From contig NZ_CAMLDX010000048.1 in assembly GCF_946478885.1 (NCBI RefSeq), positions 1-25,198 of the forward strand: a DNA stretch of 25,198 nt. The letters are read 5' to 3'. Below the pieces are notes generated by a model. It did not search any database, was not told where the DNA came from, and saw only the letters and a program-made list of their open reading frames with translations. The position numbers and the translations under genes are program-made. Shown here piece after piece: positions 25,182-25,198 of the stretch. This stretch comes from an uncultured Bacillus sp. Its GTDB lineage: Bacteria; Bacillota; Bacilli; Bacillales_B; DSM-18226. Within the stretch, counting starts at the first letter, position 1. Each line of letters starts with the position of its first letter.

Positions 25182-25198
25182 ATGGCTATGGAGCAAAA
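25182..25198 (+). CDS. gyrB: DNA gyrase subunit B (5' end only)
   Basis: Only the first codons are in view (MAMEQ, then cut). AGGTGA (25171-25176) lies 5 nt before the ATG at 25182 and 11 nt before a second ATG at 25188. The gene is called from position (after remB) and the MEQ start typical of Bacillus GyrB. The sequence ends before any diagnostic motif. Confidence 0.72.

Overview
The window is the chromosomal replication origin region (rplI to the start of gyrB) of a low-GC, endospore-forming Firmicute. The order rplI-gdpP ... rpsR-ssb-rpsF-ychF ... yyaC ... parB-parA-noc-rsmG-mnmG-mnmE-khpB(jag)-spoIIIJ-rnpA-rpmH-oriC-dnaA-dnaN-yaaA-recF-remB-gyrB is the classical Bacillus arrangement. Noc, YyaC, SpoIIIJ and RemB together point to Bacillaceae close to Bacillus in the broad sense. 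The genus cannot be fixed from the sequence alone.

Left arm (1-19756): nearly all genes are on the minus strand, reading away from the origin. From left to right they are rplI and gdpP (4-bp overlap); an unrecognised lipoprotein where yybS would be expected; rpsR, ssb and rpsF with an S6:S18-type leader; ychF with its own promoter; a DUF951 gene with an MscS-type channel gene; yyaC, the only sizeable plus-strand gene of this arm; a DUF554 membrane protein; spo0J and soj with a perfect parS site inside spo0J; noc; rsmG; mnmG; mnmE; khpB/jag; spoIIIJ; rnpA; rpmH.

Origin (about 19860-22131): dnaA is flanked by two arrays of DnaA boxes, so oriC is bipartite as in B. subtilis. The left array, before dnaA, has six perfect TTATCCACA boxes plus near matches. 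The right array, between dnaA and dnaN, ends in a perfect box, a short GC-richer spacer, a run of DnaA-trios and an AT-rich stretch, which is the expected unwinding site. A third small cluster, including a back-to-back box pair, lies outside this in the mnmE-khpB gap, just upstream of the likely mnmE promoter.

Right arm (22132-25198): dnaN, yaaA, recF, remB and the first codons of gyrB are on the plus strand, with a clear extended -10 promoter before yaaA.

Together the genes cover replication initiation (DnaA, DnaN, SSB, RecF, GyrB), origin segregation and division control (Soj, Spo0J, parS, Noc), ribosome and tRNA/rRNA maturation (L9, S18, S6, L34, RnpA, RsmG, MnmE, MnmG), membrane protein insertion (SpoIIIJ) and c-di-AMP turnover (GdpP). 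I found no mobile element gene, CRISPR array, tRNA or rRNA. The window is mostly canonical. The least explained parts are the lipoprotein locus, a pair of tiny coupled ORFs behind rpsR, the extra DnaA-box cluster, and two intergenic stretches that may be repeat remnants.
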